From NCBI RefSeq assembly GCF_009932725.1, contig NZ_BLJU01000027.1, positions 92,529 to 156,528 on the forward strand: 64,000 bases of DNA, given 5' to 3'. Shown here piece by piece: positions 1 to 6,786 of this stretch. The position numbers were made by a program, and so were the translations under genes. Numbering within the stretch: the first letter of the stretch is position 1; each line of letters opens with the position of its first letter. The notes below the pieces were generated by a model. It did no database searches. It was not told where the DNA came from and saw nothing but the letters and a program-made list of their open reading frames with translations. The stretch is from Pseudomonas yangonensis. Its GTDB lineage: Bacteria; Pseudomonadota; Gammaproteobacteria; Pseudomonadales; Pseudomonadaceae.

Positions 1-2
1 TT

Positions 3-1100
3 CTGACCGACCTGGCAGGTCGCTGCGTAGCGCAGCAGGGGGTCGAGGCCTTTGCCGTAGCCAGCCGCCGCGCGTTGGGCCAGTGCGTCACGCGAGAGAT
101 GTTCGCCGCGCAGTTCGAAGTGGTGACGCCAGTACTGCACCGCCTCGACGAAGCATACGACTTTCTCAGCCAGGCGCGCCGCACCATGGCCGAACTGGCC
201 AGCGAGTTCGGCTGTGGCATCCTCGCCGCCGGGACTCATCCGCTGGGGCAATGGCGCAGCGTGCAGGCGACCAACATGGCGCGTTATCAGGCCATTTTCG
301 ACGATTACCGCATCGTCGCCAGCCGCAGCGTGCTGGCAGGCTTGCACGTGCATGTCGGGGTACCGGATGGCATCGACCGCATTCGCCTGATGAACCGGCT
401 TACGCCCTGGCTACCCCTGCTGCTGGGGCTAAGCGCGTCCTCACCCTTCTGGGACGGCCGGCCCAGCGGTTTGATGAGCTATCGCCAGGCCGTGTGCGAC
501 GAGTGGCCGCGCATGGGCATTCCCGATCACTTTCGCGACGAAGCCGAGTATCAGCGCTACGTGAAGGTGATGACCGATACCCATTGCATCGGCTCGGCCG
601 TCAATCTGTGGTGGAACATTCGCCCGTCGTTGCGCTTCCCCACCCTGGAGCTACGTATCGCCGACGCCTGCCCGCGGCTGCAGGACGCCCTGTGCATCGC
701 CGGGCTGTTCCGCGCCATGCTCGATCATGCGCTGACCTGCGCGCACCATGACTGGTTCGATGACCCGCTGACGCGCATCCTCACCCTGGAAAACCGCTGG
801 CGCGCCAAGCGCCGCGGTCTGCGCGGTCTGTTCATCGAGCCACGCAGCCAGAGCACCTTGCCGTTCGCGGCCTGGCTGGATCAGGTACTGGCTTGCATAG
901 CCGACCAGATCGCCCCCGGGGAACGCTGGATCATGGCCCATGCGCGCAAACTGGCCCGCCTTGGCGGTAGCGCCGAAGCCCAACTCGGCCTCTACCGGCG
1001 TGCCCGGAGCGGCGGCGCCGAGCACCGCGGCGCCGTGCATCAGGTGGTCGATACGCTGATGCAACAGACGGCTCTGCAGGACGTTCGGCAAATAGCCTGA
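3..1100 (+). CDS. Carboxylate-amine ligase, YbdK/GCS2 type, 5' partial
   Basis: This is the C-terminal majority of an ATP-dependent carboxylate-amine ligase of the glutamate-cysteine ligase 2 family. Enzymes of this type join an amino acid to an amine, but the physiological substrate is generally unknown. The frame is open to the left edge of the window. The motifs TREMFAAQFEVVTP, GTHPLGQW, LHVHVGV and PTLELRIAD are typical of the family (the TEMxxxQxE block, the LHVHVG strand and the LExRxxD block). The TTG at position 75 is internal, and the true start lies upstream of the window. Roughly 30 to 50 N-terminal residues appear to be missing. Its stop codon overlaps the -35 element of the promoter for the next gene. 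Confidence 0.85.
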   Translation: MTDLAGRCVAQQGVEAFAVASRRALGQCVTREMFAAQFEVVTPVLHRLDEAYDFLSQARRTMAELASEFGCGILAAGTHPLGQWRSVQATNMARYQAIFDDYRIVASRSVLAGLHVHVGVPDGIDRIRLMNRLTPWLPLLLGLSASSPFWDGRPSGLMSYRQAVCDEWPRMGIPDHFRDEAEYQRYVKVMTDTHCIGSAVNLWWNIRPSLRFPTLELRIADACPRLQDALCIAGLFRAMLDHALTCAHHDWFDDPLTRILTLENRWRAKRRGLRGLFIEPRSQSTLPFAAWLDQVLACIADQIAPGERWIMAHARKLARLGGSAEAQLGLYRRARSGGAEHRGAVHQVVDTLMQQTALQDVRQIA

Positions 1101-1125
1101 ACGTCTGCCCGGCAGCGATTTCGGA
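1099..1125 (+). promoter_or_regulatory. ECF-type (AlgU-like) promoter for the zinc ADH gene
   Basis: GCCTGAAC precedes an 18-nt spacer and TCGGA. This fits the AlgU/RpoE-type consensus GAACTT-N16/17-TCNNA. It sits about 30 nt before the gene starting at 1157, and its -35 overlaps the stop codon of the ligase gene. It is one of a family of similar sites in this window. Confidence 0.65.
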
Positions 1126-1156
1126 ATAGGAACACGCCTTATCCGGGAGAAGCCTC

Positions 1157-2323
1157 ATGCAAGCATTGACCTATCATGGCAGTCACGACGTGCGGGTGGA
1201 GCGGGTACCCGACCCGGTCATCGAGCAGCCCGACGACATCATCCTGCGGGTGACCGCCACGGCGATCTGCGGCTCGGACCTGCACCTGTACCGCGGCAAG
1301 ATCCCGCAGGTAAAGGGTGGCGACATCTTCGGCCACGAATTCATGGGCGTGGTCGAGGAGGTGGGGCCGCAGGTCACCGCGGTGAGCAAGGGCGACCGGG
1401 TCATCGTGCCCTTCGTCATCGCCTGTGGCGACTGTTTCTTCTGCCAGATGGACCTGCATGCGGCCTGCGAAACCACCAATCCGGGGCGTGGGGCGATTCT
1501 CAACAAGAAGCAGATTCCCTCGGGCGCCGCACTGTTCGGCTACAGCCATTTGTATGGCGGTGTGCCGGGCGGGCAGGCGGAACTGGTGCGCGTCCCCAAG
1601 GCCAATACCGGGCCGTTCAAGGTGCCGGACGTGCTCGACGACGAGCAGGTGCTGTTTCTCACCGATATCCTGCCCACCGGCTATCAGGCCGCCGTCAATG
1701 CCGGGGTCGGGCCGGGCAGTCGCGTAGCCATCTATGGCGCCGGCCCGGTCGGACTGATGAGCGCAGCCTGCGCGCGCATGCTCGGTGCCGAGCAGATATT
1801 CATGGTCGATCATCATGACTACCGCCTGGCCTATGCCCAGCAGACCTACGGCGTGATCCCGATCAACTTCGACGAAATCGATGACCCGGCCAGCGCCATC
1901 ATCGAGCAGACGCCGGGGCACCGCGGCGTGGACGCAGTCATCGATGCGGTGGGCTTCGAGGCCAAGGGCAGCCTCACTGAAACGGTATTGACCACGCTCA
2001 AGCTGGAGGCCAGCAGCGGCGTGGCGCTGCGCCAGTGCATCGCGGCGGTTCGCCGCGGCGGCACGGTCAGTGTGCCGGGCGTCTACGCCGGCTTCATCCA
2101 CGGATTTCTGTTCGGCGATGCCTTCGACAAGGGGCTGACTTTCAAGATGGGCCAGACCCATGTTCACCCGTTGCTGCCGACGCTGCTGGAACACATCCAG
2201 CGCGGCGACCTGAACCCTGAAATCATCATCAGCCACCGCATGCCACTGGCCGACGCGGCGGAAGGTTATCGCCTATTCGAGTCGCGGCGTGACCAATGCC
2301 GCAAGGTGATTCTGCGCCCCTGA
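1157..2323 (+). CDS. Zinc-dependent alcohol dehydrogenase (MDR family)
   Basis: A 388-residue medium-chain dehydrogenase of the glutathione-independent formaldehyde dehydrogenase-like group. It oxidises an alcohol or aldehyde with NAD(P). The catalytic zinc region CGSDLHLYRG and GHEFMG is present. The structural zinc site has four cysteines in the C-x2-C-x2-C-x7-C pattern (CGDCFFC...C). The Rossmann motif AIYGAGPVGLMSA follows. An ATG with GGGAGA upstream fixes the start. A second, clearly different enzyme of this family lies at 21246-22514, also behind an ECF-type promoter, so both are probably stress-induced. The substrate cannot be told from sequence. Confidence 0.88.
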   Translation: MQALTYHGSHDVRVERVPDPVIEQPDDIILRVTATAICGSDLHLYRGKIPQVKGGDIFGHEFMGVVEEVGPQVTAVSKGDRVIVPFVIACGDCFFCQMDLHAACETTNPGRGAILNKKQIPSGAALFGYSHLYGGVPGGQAELVRVPKANTGPFKVPDVLDDEQVLFLTDILPTGYQAAVNAGVGPGSRVAIYGAGPVGLMSAACARMLGAEQIFMVDHHDYRLAYAQQTYGVIPINFDEIDDPASAIIEQTPGHRGVDAVIDAVGFEAKGSLTETVLTTLKLEASSGVALRQCIAAVRRGGTVSVPGVYAGFIHGFLFGDAFDKGLTFKMGQTHVHPLLPTLLEHIQRGDLNPEIIISHRMPLADAAEGYRLFESRRDQCRKVILRP

Positions 2324-2359
2324 AGCACGCTCGCCAGTCGGCCGCTGGCCCGATTCTCT

Positions 2360-2388
2360 GAACCTTTGGTGCCTGGGAGGCTTTCTAA
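2360..2388 (+). promoter_or_regulatory. Possible ECF-type promoter for the small-protein operon
   Basis: CTCTGAACCT is followed by a 20-nt spacer and TCTAA, about 55 nt before the gene at 2442. The spacer is one base longer than in the best sites of this window, so confidence is lower. Confidence 0.45.
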
Positions 2389-2441
2389 ATCTCACGGGCG
2401 CCGCAATCGGCCTTCGTCATGCAACCATCAGGAGAAACGCC

Positions 2442-2786
2442 ATGTCATTGACCCAAAACGTCCCTCGTATTGAACGTGCCATCTCGCTGGCCACAGGCGC
2501 TACTGCCATCGTCGCCGGTGTCTGCCAGGGCGGCACTTCGGGTGTGCTCAAGGCCCTCGGCGGTGCCGCGCTGCTGCAGCGAGGCCTGAGTGGGCACTGT
2601 GTGGTCAAGGGGTTGATCAGCGACCCCAAGGCCGAACTGGAGTGCCTGCGCGAGCGCGTGGCCGAACTGCGTGCCGCACTGCCGCGCCTGCAGAAGGAAG
2701 TGGATAACTTGAAAGGGCGCCAGGATAGCCGTCTGGATCATGCCGTCGAGGAAACCTTCCCGGCCAGCGACCCGATCTCGCCATGA
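2442..2786 (+). CDS. Small DUF2892/YgaP-like membrane protein with ETFPASDP tail
   Basis: A 114-residue protein. Residues about 12-58 hold two hydrophobic, glycine-rich segments typical of the YgaP-type DUF2892 membrane domain. Residues about 62-95 are charged and probably form a coiled coil. The C-terminus is EETFPASDPISP, a tail also found at the end of P. aeruginosa-type metallothioneins (from memory) and of other small Pseudomonas stress proteins. AGGAGAAACGCC precedes the ATG. It heads a run of three small genes ending in a metallothionein. Its function is unknown; a membrane-anchored stress protein is an inference. Confidence 0.72.
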   Translation: MSLTQNVPRIERAISLATGATAIVAGVCQGGTSGVLKALGGAALLQRGLSGHCVVKGLISDPKAELECLRERVAELRAALPRLQKEVDNLKGRQDSRLDHAVEETFPASDPISP

Positions 2787-2859
2787 GCCGAACGCACGAG
2801 CGATGGCGCGAGTGCGCCGTCGCCTCGCGTGATCCTAATCGATCGAAGGAGGCATACTC

Positions 2860-3282
2860 ATGAAAGACAGCATCCCGGGTCCCAATCCGGACAGAATCGA
2901 TGAACAGGCACTGGACTTCACCGATGACGAAGACAGCCTCGGCACCGGAGAGCCTTCGCTGCAGCAGACCGCGCGCCCTACGAGCAGCGGCGACGATGAG
3001 ATCGGCCTGACCGGCGCCGCGACGCTTGGCGAAAGCGAGCACGAGGACAACGTTAGTCTGGACGATCTGAGCCCGGATACCCTGATCGACGACAGTGGCG
3101 CTCGCTCACCGCTGGAGCGTGGTGATGACGGCGCCAACGATGAAGAGCTCAGCGTGGTGGACGAGACTCAGGTGGGCGGTGGCTTCGGCCTCGACGAAGC
3201 CGAACTGGCACGCTCGGCGCCACTCGACGGCGAGCCATGGAGCGACGACGTGGTACCCACCGATGAGGAACCCAAGCCATGA
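2860..3282 (+). CDS. Small very acidic protein (often annotated serine kinase/phosphatase or HPr-related)
   Basis: A 140-residue protein rich in Asp and Glu, with few hydrophobic stretches and no recognisable catalytic motif. Orthologues in Pseudomonas are commonly labelled serine kinase/phosphatase or HPr-related, but nothing in the sequence supports an enzyme, and it is probably largely disordered. AAGGAGG lies 7 nt before the ATG. Its stop overlaps the metallothionein start (ATGA), so the two are translationally coupled. The function is unknown. Confidence 0.7.
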   Translation: MKDSIPGPNPDRIDEQALDFTDDEDSLGTGEPSLQQTARPTSSGDDEIGLTGAATLGESEHEDNVSLDDLSPDTLIDDSGARSPLERGDDGANDEELSVVDETQVGGGFGLDEAELARSAPLDGEPWSDDVVPTDEEPKP

Positions 3283-3479
3283 GCACGCAAACCTGTGCGT
3301 GCCCGCACTGTGATTGTGCGGTGCAGTCTCGGCAGTGGGTACATGAAGTCGCAGGCGATGATCTGCTTTATTGCTGCGAAGCCTGCATGCAGCGCCATCC
3401 CAAGGGCATGGTGCAGTGCCAGAGCGCCGGCTGCGATTGCGGCGAGCGCGTGGCACGTGAAAGAGAGCAGGCGCCTTAG
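3279..3479 (+). CDS. Bacterial metallothionein (SmtA/PmtA family)
   Basis: A 66-residue cysteine-rich metal-binding protein with ten cysteines at about residues 6, 8, 11, 13, 32, 33, 36, 47, 52 and 54, plus His40. The layout CxCxxCxC, YCCxxC and CxxxxCxC matches the zinc-finger-like bacterial metallothionein fold that binds a zinc or cadmium cluster. It overlaps the stop of the acidic-protein gene by four bases. Unlike P. aeruginosa PmtA as I remember it, it lacks a C-terminal FPASDP tail. That tail is instead on the first gene of the same operon. Confidence 0.85.
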   Translation: MSTQTCACPHCDCAVQSRQWVHEVAGDDLLYCCEACMQRHPKGMVQCQSAGCDCGERVAREREQAP

Positions 3480-3514
3480 GCGTTGACGAGGTTCACTGGA
3501 GGTACGCGTTTGCT

Positions 3515-3538
3515 CCCTCTCCCAATTACGGGAGAGGG
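3515..3538. terminator. Hairpin between convergent genes
   Basis: A perfect 9-bp inverted repeat, CCCTCTCCC and GGGAGAGGG, with a 6-nt loop. It lies between the metallothionein gene (+) and the gene at 3564-3944 (-). There is no strong T-run. It may be a bidirectional terminator or a REP-like repeat. Confidence 0.5.
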
Positions 3539-3563
3539 GCTAGGGCACTGACAGCAGGCTCCC

Positions 3564-3944
3564 TCAGTCGCTGTCCTTGCGCAGCGCCTGCAACAGTTCA
3601 TCCTTACGCATGCGCGAACGCCCGGCGATATCGCGCTTGCGCGCCAGATTCATCAGCTCGGTCTTGTTCATCGCTTCCAGACGCTGGCCAGGCCTGGGGG
3701 TGCCTTCGCGGGTGGCGGCCGCGCGCCGTGCCGACGACTTGCGTGCGGCTTCCTTACTGTCTGCGCTGGTCGTCTTCCCGGAGCCGCCGGCCGTGTCTCC
3801 GCCGCCGGACTGCTTGTTGACCGTAGCCCAGGCCCGCGCCTCGGCTTCGTCCTGAGAAACGCCGCGTTCCTTGTAGCTGTCCTCGATGTGTTCGGCCTTG
3901 CGCTTCTGCTTGGCGGTGTATTTGTCTTTGCTGCCTCGGGGCAT
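3564..3944 (-). CDS. Lysine-rich protein with C-terminal SAP/Rho-N-like domain
   Basis: A 126-residue basic protein. The N-terminal part (MPRGSKDKYTAKQKRKAEHI) resembles small Pseudomonas proteins labelled plasmid stabilization or ChaB-like. The middle is a Gly/Ser/Ala/Lys linker. The last 35 residues, with LEAMNKTELMNLARKRDI and KDELLQALRK, look like a SAP/Rho-N helix-extended-helix that binds nucleic acid. GGGAGA precedes the ATG. A role in DNA protection under stress is an inference from composition and neighbours. Confidence 0.72.
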   Translation of the reverse strand: MPRGSKDKYTAKQKRKAEHIEDSYKERGVSQDEAEARAWATVNKQSGGGDTAGGSGKTTSADSKEAARKSSARRAAATREGTPRPGQRLEAMNKTELMNLARKRDIAGRSRMRKDELLQALRKDSD

Positions 3945-4005
3945 GAGCGTTCTCCCGGTTGACCAAGGGGCCGGATTGCCTCTGGCGCCTAAAGCGCCTA
4001 AAGGG

Positions 4006-4032
4006 GATGAATGCCTGAACGTGGATTGGTTC
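4006..4032 (-). promoter_or_regulatory. Possible ECF-type promoter, minus strand
   Basis: On the minus strand GGGGAACC is followed by an 18-nt spacer and TCATC, upstream of the gene at 3564-3944. It interlocks with the plus-strand site at 4017-4043. The -10 ends in C rather than A, so it is weaker. Confidence 0.4.
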
Positions 4033-4043
4033 CCCGTTTCGGA
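4017..4043 (+). promoter_or_regulatory. ECF-type promoter for the mgtC-like gene
   Basis: GCCTGAAC, an 18-nt spacer and TCGGA, about 80 nt before the ATG at 4122. It has the same -35 and -10 words as the sites at 1099 and 4672. Confidence 0.65.
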
Positions 4044-4121
4044 TAACCGGAGCTCGCATCCGGCGAACCTCTTCGCCTGTTCACTGCTCAGAAGAAAAGC
4101 GTCTCAGGAGATTGAACGACG

Positions 4122-4646
4122 ATGGATGTACTCGAGCGAATTCTCACCACCCTGGTGCAGGAGTTCTCCGACCTGGGCCAGGTCGAGCACATCACCCGCG
4201 CCACACTGCGCCTGGTCCTGGCCATGCTCCTGGGCGGTCTACTGGGCTACGAGCGCGAGGTCATGGGCAAGGCCGCGGGCATGCGTACGCACATGCTGGT
4301 ATGCCTTGGCGCGGCGATTTTCGTCATGGCGCTGGAGCAGGACGGCGCCGAAGCCGATGCCATGAGCCGGGTGATTCAGGGCATCGCCGCCGGTGTCGGT
4401 TTTCTCGGTGCCGGCACCATCCTCAAAGGGCAGAGCATCTCCGACGTCAAGGGCCTGACCACCGCAGCCGGCCTGTGGGCTTCGGCAGCCATCGGCGTGG
4501 CGGTCGGCCTCGGGCGCGAGGCCACGGCCGTGCTGTCCACGGTGATCGTGCTGGTGGTGCTGCACCTTATGCCGCTTCTGGTCGACCCGCGTGTCAAGTT
4601 CAGGCCGGATGACCAGGATGATGACAACTCGGGTGACAAGCCCTAG
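4122..4646 (+). CDS. MgtC/SapB family inner membrane protein
   Basis: A 174-residue membrane protein with the MgtC signature: LRLVLAMLLGGLLGYEREVM, GMRTHMLVCLGAA, GVGFLGAGTIL and GLTTAAGLWASAAIG. Four hydrophobic segments span about residues 25-155. MgtC proteins inhibit the F-ATPase and support growth at low magnesium or under acid stress. This copy is the short form that lacks the C-terminal ACT-like domain of Salmonella MgtC. AGGAG precedes the start. It probably belongs to the stress regulon through the promoter at 4017. Confidence 0.85.
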   Translation: MDVLERILTTLVQEFSDLGQVEHITRATLRLVLAMLLGGLLGYEREVMGKAAGMRTHMLVCLGAAIFVMALEQDGAEADAMSRVIQGIAAGVGFLGAGTILKGQSISDVKGLTTAAGLWASAAIGVAVGLGREATAVLSTVIVLVVLHLMPLLVDPRVKFRPDDQDDDNSGDKP

Positions 4647-4671
4647 GTCACTGCCTAGACAAAAACTGCCT

Positions 4672-4699
4672 GAACTTTTCCTGCCGCAGCAGCCTCGGA
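4672..4699 (+). promoter_or_regulatory. ECF-type promoter of the glgE-treS-glgB operon
   Basis: An A-tract and GCCTGAACTT are followed by a 19-nt spacer (counted from GAAC) and TCGGA. This is a full match to the AlgU/RpoE-type consensus GAACTT-N17-TCNNA, about 90 nt before glgE. Confidence 0.7.
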
Positions 4700-4787
4700 A
4701 TTTTCACAGGCATAGCGTCTCACGCGCTGCCGCAGACCTCCGCCAACCCTTCGAACACGTCTGCCAGGCGTAGAGGAGCCAGGAAAG

Positions 4788-6770
4788 ATGCCATCCCAGC
4801 AGCATGCCGACCAGACCATTGCCCACGCCATTGCCCAGCCGCGCCTGGCCATCGAAGCGATACAGCCGATCGTTGAAGGCGGCCGCTTCGCCAGCAAATG
4901 CCTATGCGGTCGACCGGTGCCGGTCAGCGCCGTGATTTTCGGCGATGGTCACGAACAACTGGCCGCCGACCTGTTGTGGCGCGCCAACGACGAGGCCACC
5001 TGGCAGCGCGCGCCCATGCAGGCCCTGGGTAATGATCGCTGGAGTGCGACCCTGTGCATCGACCAGCAGGGACTTGGCGAATTTGCCATCGAAGCCTGGC
5101 TGGACGTTTACGCCAGCTTCCGCCAGGAGCTGGTGAAAAAACTCGGTGCCGGCGTGCCGGTCGAGCTCGAACTGCAGGAGGGTGCGCAACTGGTTCGGCG
5201 CATTGCCGCGCAGGCGCCCGAGCAGTTGCGCGGCGAGCTGGCCGCACTGATCGAACGCATGGAGGCCTCGCAATCGCAGGCCGAACGTGAAGCCGTGCTG
5301 ATCGATCCGTCCGTCAACGAGCTGATGCGCCGCGCCGAATACCGCCCGCATCTGCTACGTACCCCGAACTACCCGCTGGACGTCGAGCGCAGCCTGGCCG
5401 AATTCGCCAGCTGGTACGAGCTGTTTCCCCGCTCGCTGGGCGATGAGCAGCGCCACGGCACCTTCGCCGACGTGCACGCACGCATCCCGGAAATCGCCCG
5501 GATGGGCTTCGACGTGCTGTATTTCCCCCCCATCCATCCCATCGGCCGGGCGCACCGCAAGGGGCCGAACAACAGCCTCAAGGCCGGCCCCAACGACCCA
5601 GGCAGTCCCTATGCCATCGGCAGCGAGGAGGGCGGTCACGAGGCCGTGCACCCGGAGCTGGGCAGCCTCGAGGATTTCCGCCAGCTGGTCCGTGTGGCCC
5701 GCGAACACGGCCTGGAAGTGGCGCTGGATTTCGCCGTGCAGTGCTCGCCGGATCACCCCTGGCTCAAGCAGCATCCCGGCTGGTTCAGCTGGCGGCCGGA
5801 CGGCAGCATTCGCCATGCCGAGAACCCGCCGAAGAAGTACGAAGACATCGTCAACGTCGAGTTCTATGCCGAAGCGGCCATGCCTGATCTCTGGCTGGCA
5901 TTGCGCGACGTGGTGCTGGGCTGGGTGGAGCAGGGCGTGACGCTGTTTCGCGTCGACAACCCGCACACCAAGCCGATGCCGTTCTGGGAATGGCTGATCG
6001 CCGACGTGCGTGGACGCCACCCCGAAGTGATCTTCCTTTCCGAGGCCTTCACCCGCCCGGCGATGATGGCGCGCCTGGGCAAGCTCGGCTTCAGCCAGAG
6101 CTATACCTACTTCACCTGGCGCAACACCAAGGCCGAGTTGCAGGCCTACTTCGAGGAGCTCAATCAGCCGCCATGGCGCGATTGCTACCGGCCGAACTTC
6201 TTCGTCAACACACCGGACATCAACCCCTATTTCCTGCAGCGCAGCGGCCGCCCCGGTTTTCTCATTCGCGCCGCGCTGGCGACCATGGGCTCGGGGCTGT
6301 GGGGCATGTATTCGGGCTTCGAGCTGTGCGAGGGCGAACCTGTGCCGGGCAAGGAGGAGTACTTCGATTCGGAGAAGTACCAGCTGCGCCCGCGCGACTA
6401 TCAGGCGCCCGGCAACATCAACGCCGAGATCGCCCGGCTCAACCAGATCCGCCGCGAGAACCCGGCGCTACAGACTCATCTGGGCTTTCAGGCCTACACC
6501 GCGTGGAACGACAACATCCTCTACTTCGGCAAGCGTACCGCGGACCTGAGCAACTTCATTCTGGTCGCTGTCAGCCTCGATCCGCATCACGCCCAGGAAG
6601 CGCACTTCGAATTGCCGCTATGGGAGCTGGGCCTGCCAGACGATGCCGACCTGCAGGGGGAAGACCTGATGAACGGCCATCGCTGGACCTGGCACGGCAA
6701 GGTGCAGTGGATGCGCATCGAACCCTGGCACCTGCCATTCGGTATCTGGCGAATCCAGACCGTCCGCTGA
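4788..6770 (+). CDS. glgE: Alpha-1,4-glucan:maltose-1-phosphate maltosyltransferase
   Basis: A 660-residue GH13_3 enzyme that transfers maltosyl units from alpha-maltose-1-phosphate to the non-reducing end of alpha-1,4-glucan, releasing phosphate, in the cytoplasm. An N-terminal all-beta and helical-insert region (about 1-190) precedes the (beta/alpha)8 barrel. The nucleophile is Asp390 in FRVDNPHTKP and the acid/base is Glu419 in FLSEAFTRP. Their spacing equals Asp394/Glu423 of Streptomyces GlgE. The length is normal (about 660-675). It is first in an operon with treS/pep2 (16-nt gap) and glgB, so substrate supply, polymerisation and branching are co-expressed. Confidence 0.96.
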   Translation: MPSQQHADQTIAHAIAQPRLAIEAIQPIVEGGRFASKCLCGRPVPVSAVIFGDGHEQLAADLLWRANDEATWQRAPMQALGNDRWSATLCIDQQGLGEFAIEAWLDVYASFRQELVKKLGAGVPVELELQEGAQLVRRIAAQAPEQLRGELAALIERMEASQSQAEREAVLIDPSVNELMRRAEYRPHLLRTPNYPLDVERSLAEFASWYELFPRSLGDEQRHGTFADVHARIPEIARMGFDVLYFPPIHPIGRAHRKGPNNSLKAGPNDPGSPYAIGSEEGGHEAVHPELGSLEDFRQLVRVAREHGLEVALDFAVQCSPDHPWLKQHPGWFSWRPDGSIRHAENPPKKYEDIVNVEFYAEAAMPDLWLALRDVVLGWVEQGVTLFRVDNPHTKPMPFWEWLIADVRGRHPEVIFLSEAFTRPAMMARLGKLGFSQSYTYFTWRNTKAELQAYFEELNQPPWRDCYRPNFFVNTPDINPYFLQRSGRPGFLIRAALATMGSGLWGMYSGFELCEGEPVPGKEEYFDSEKYQLRPRDYQAPGNINAEIARLNQIRRENPALQTHLGFQAYTAWNDNILYFGKRTADLSNFILVAVSLDPHHAQEAHFELPLWELGLPDDADLQGEDLMNGHRWTWHGKVQWMRIEPWHLPFGIWRIQTVR

Positions 6771-6786
6771 ACAAGGGAGTAGCACC

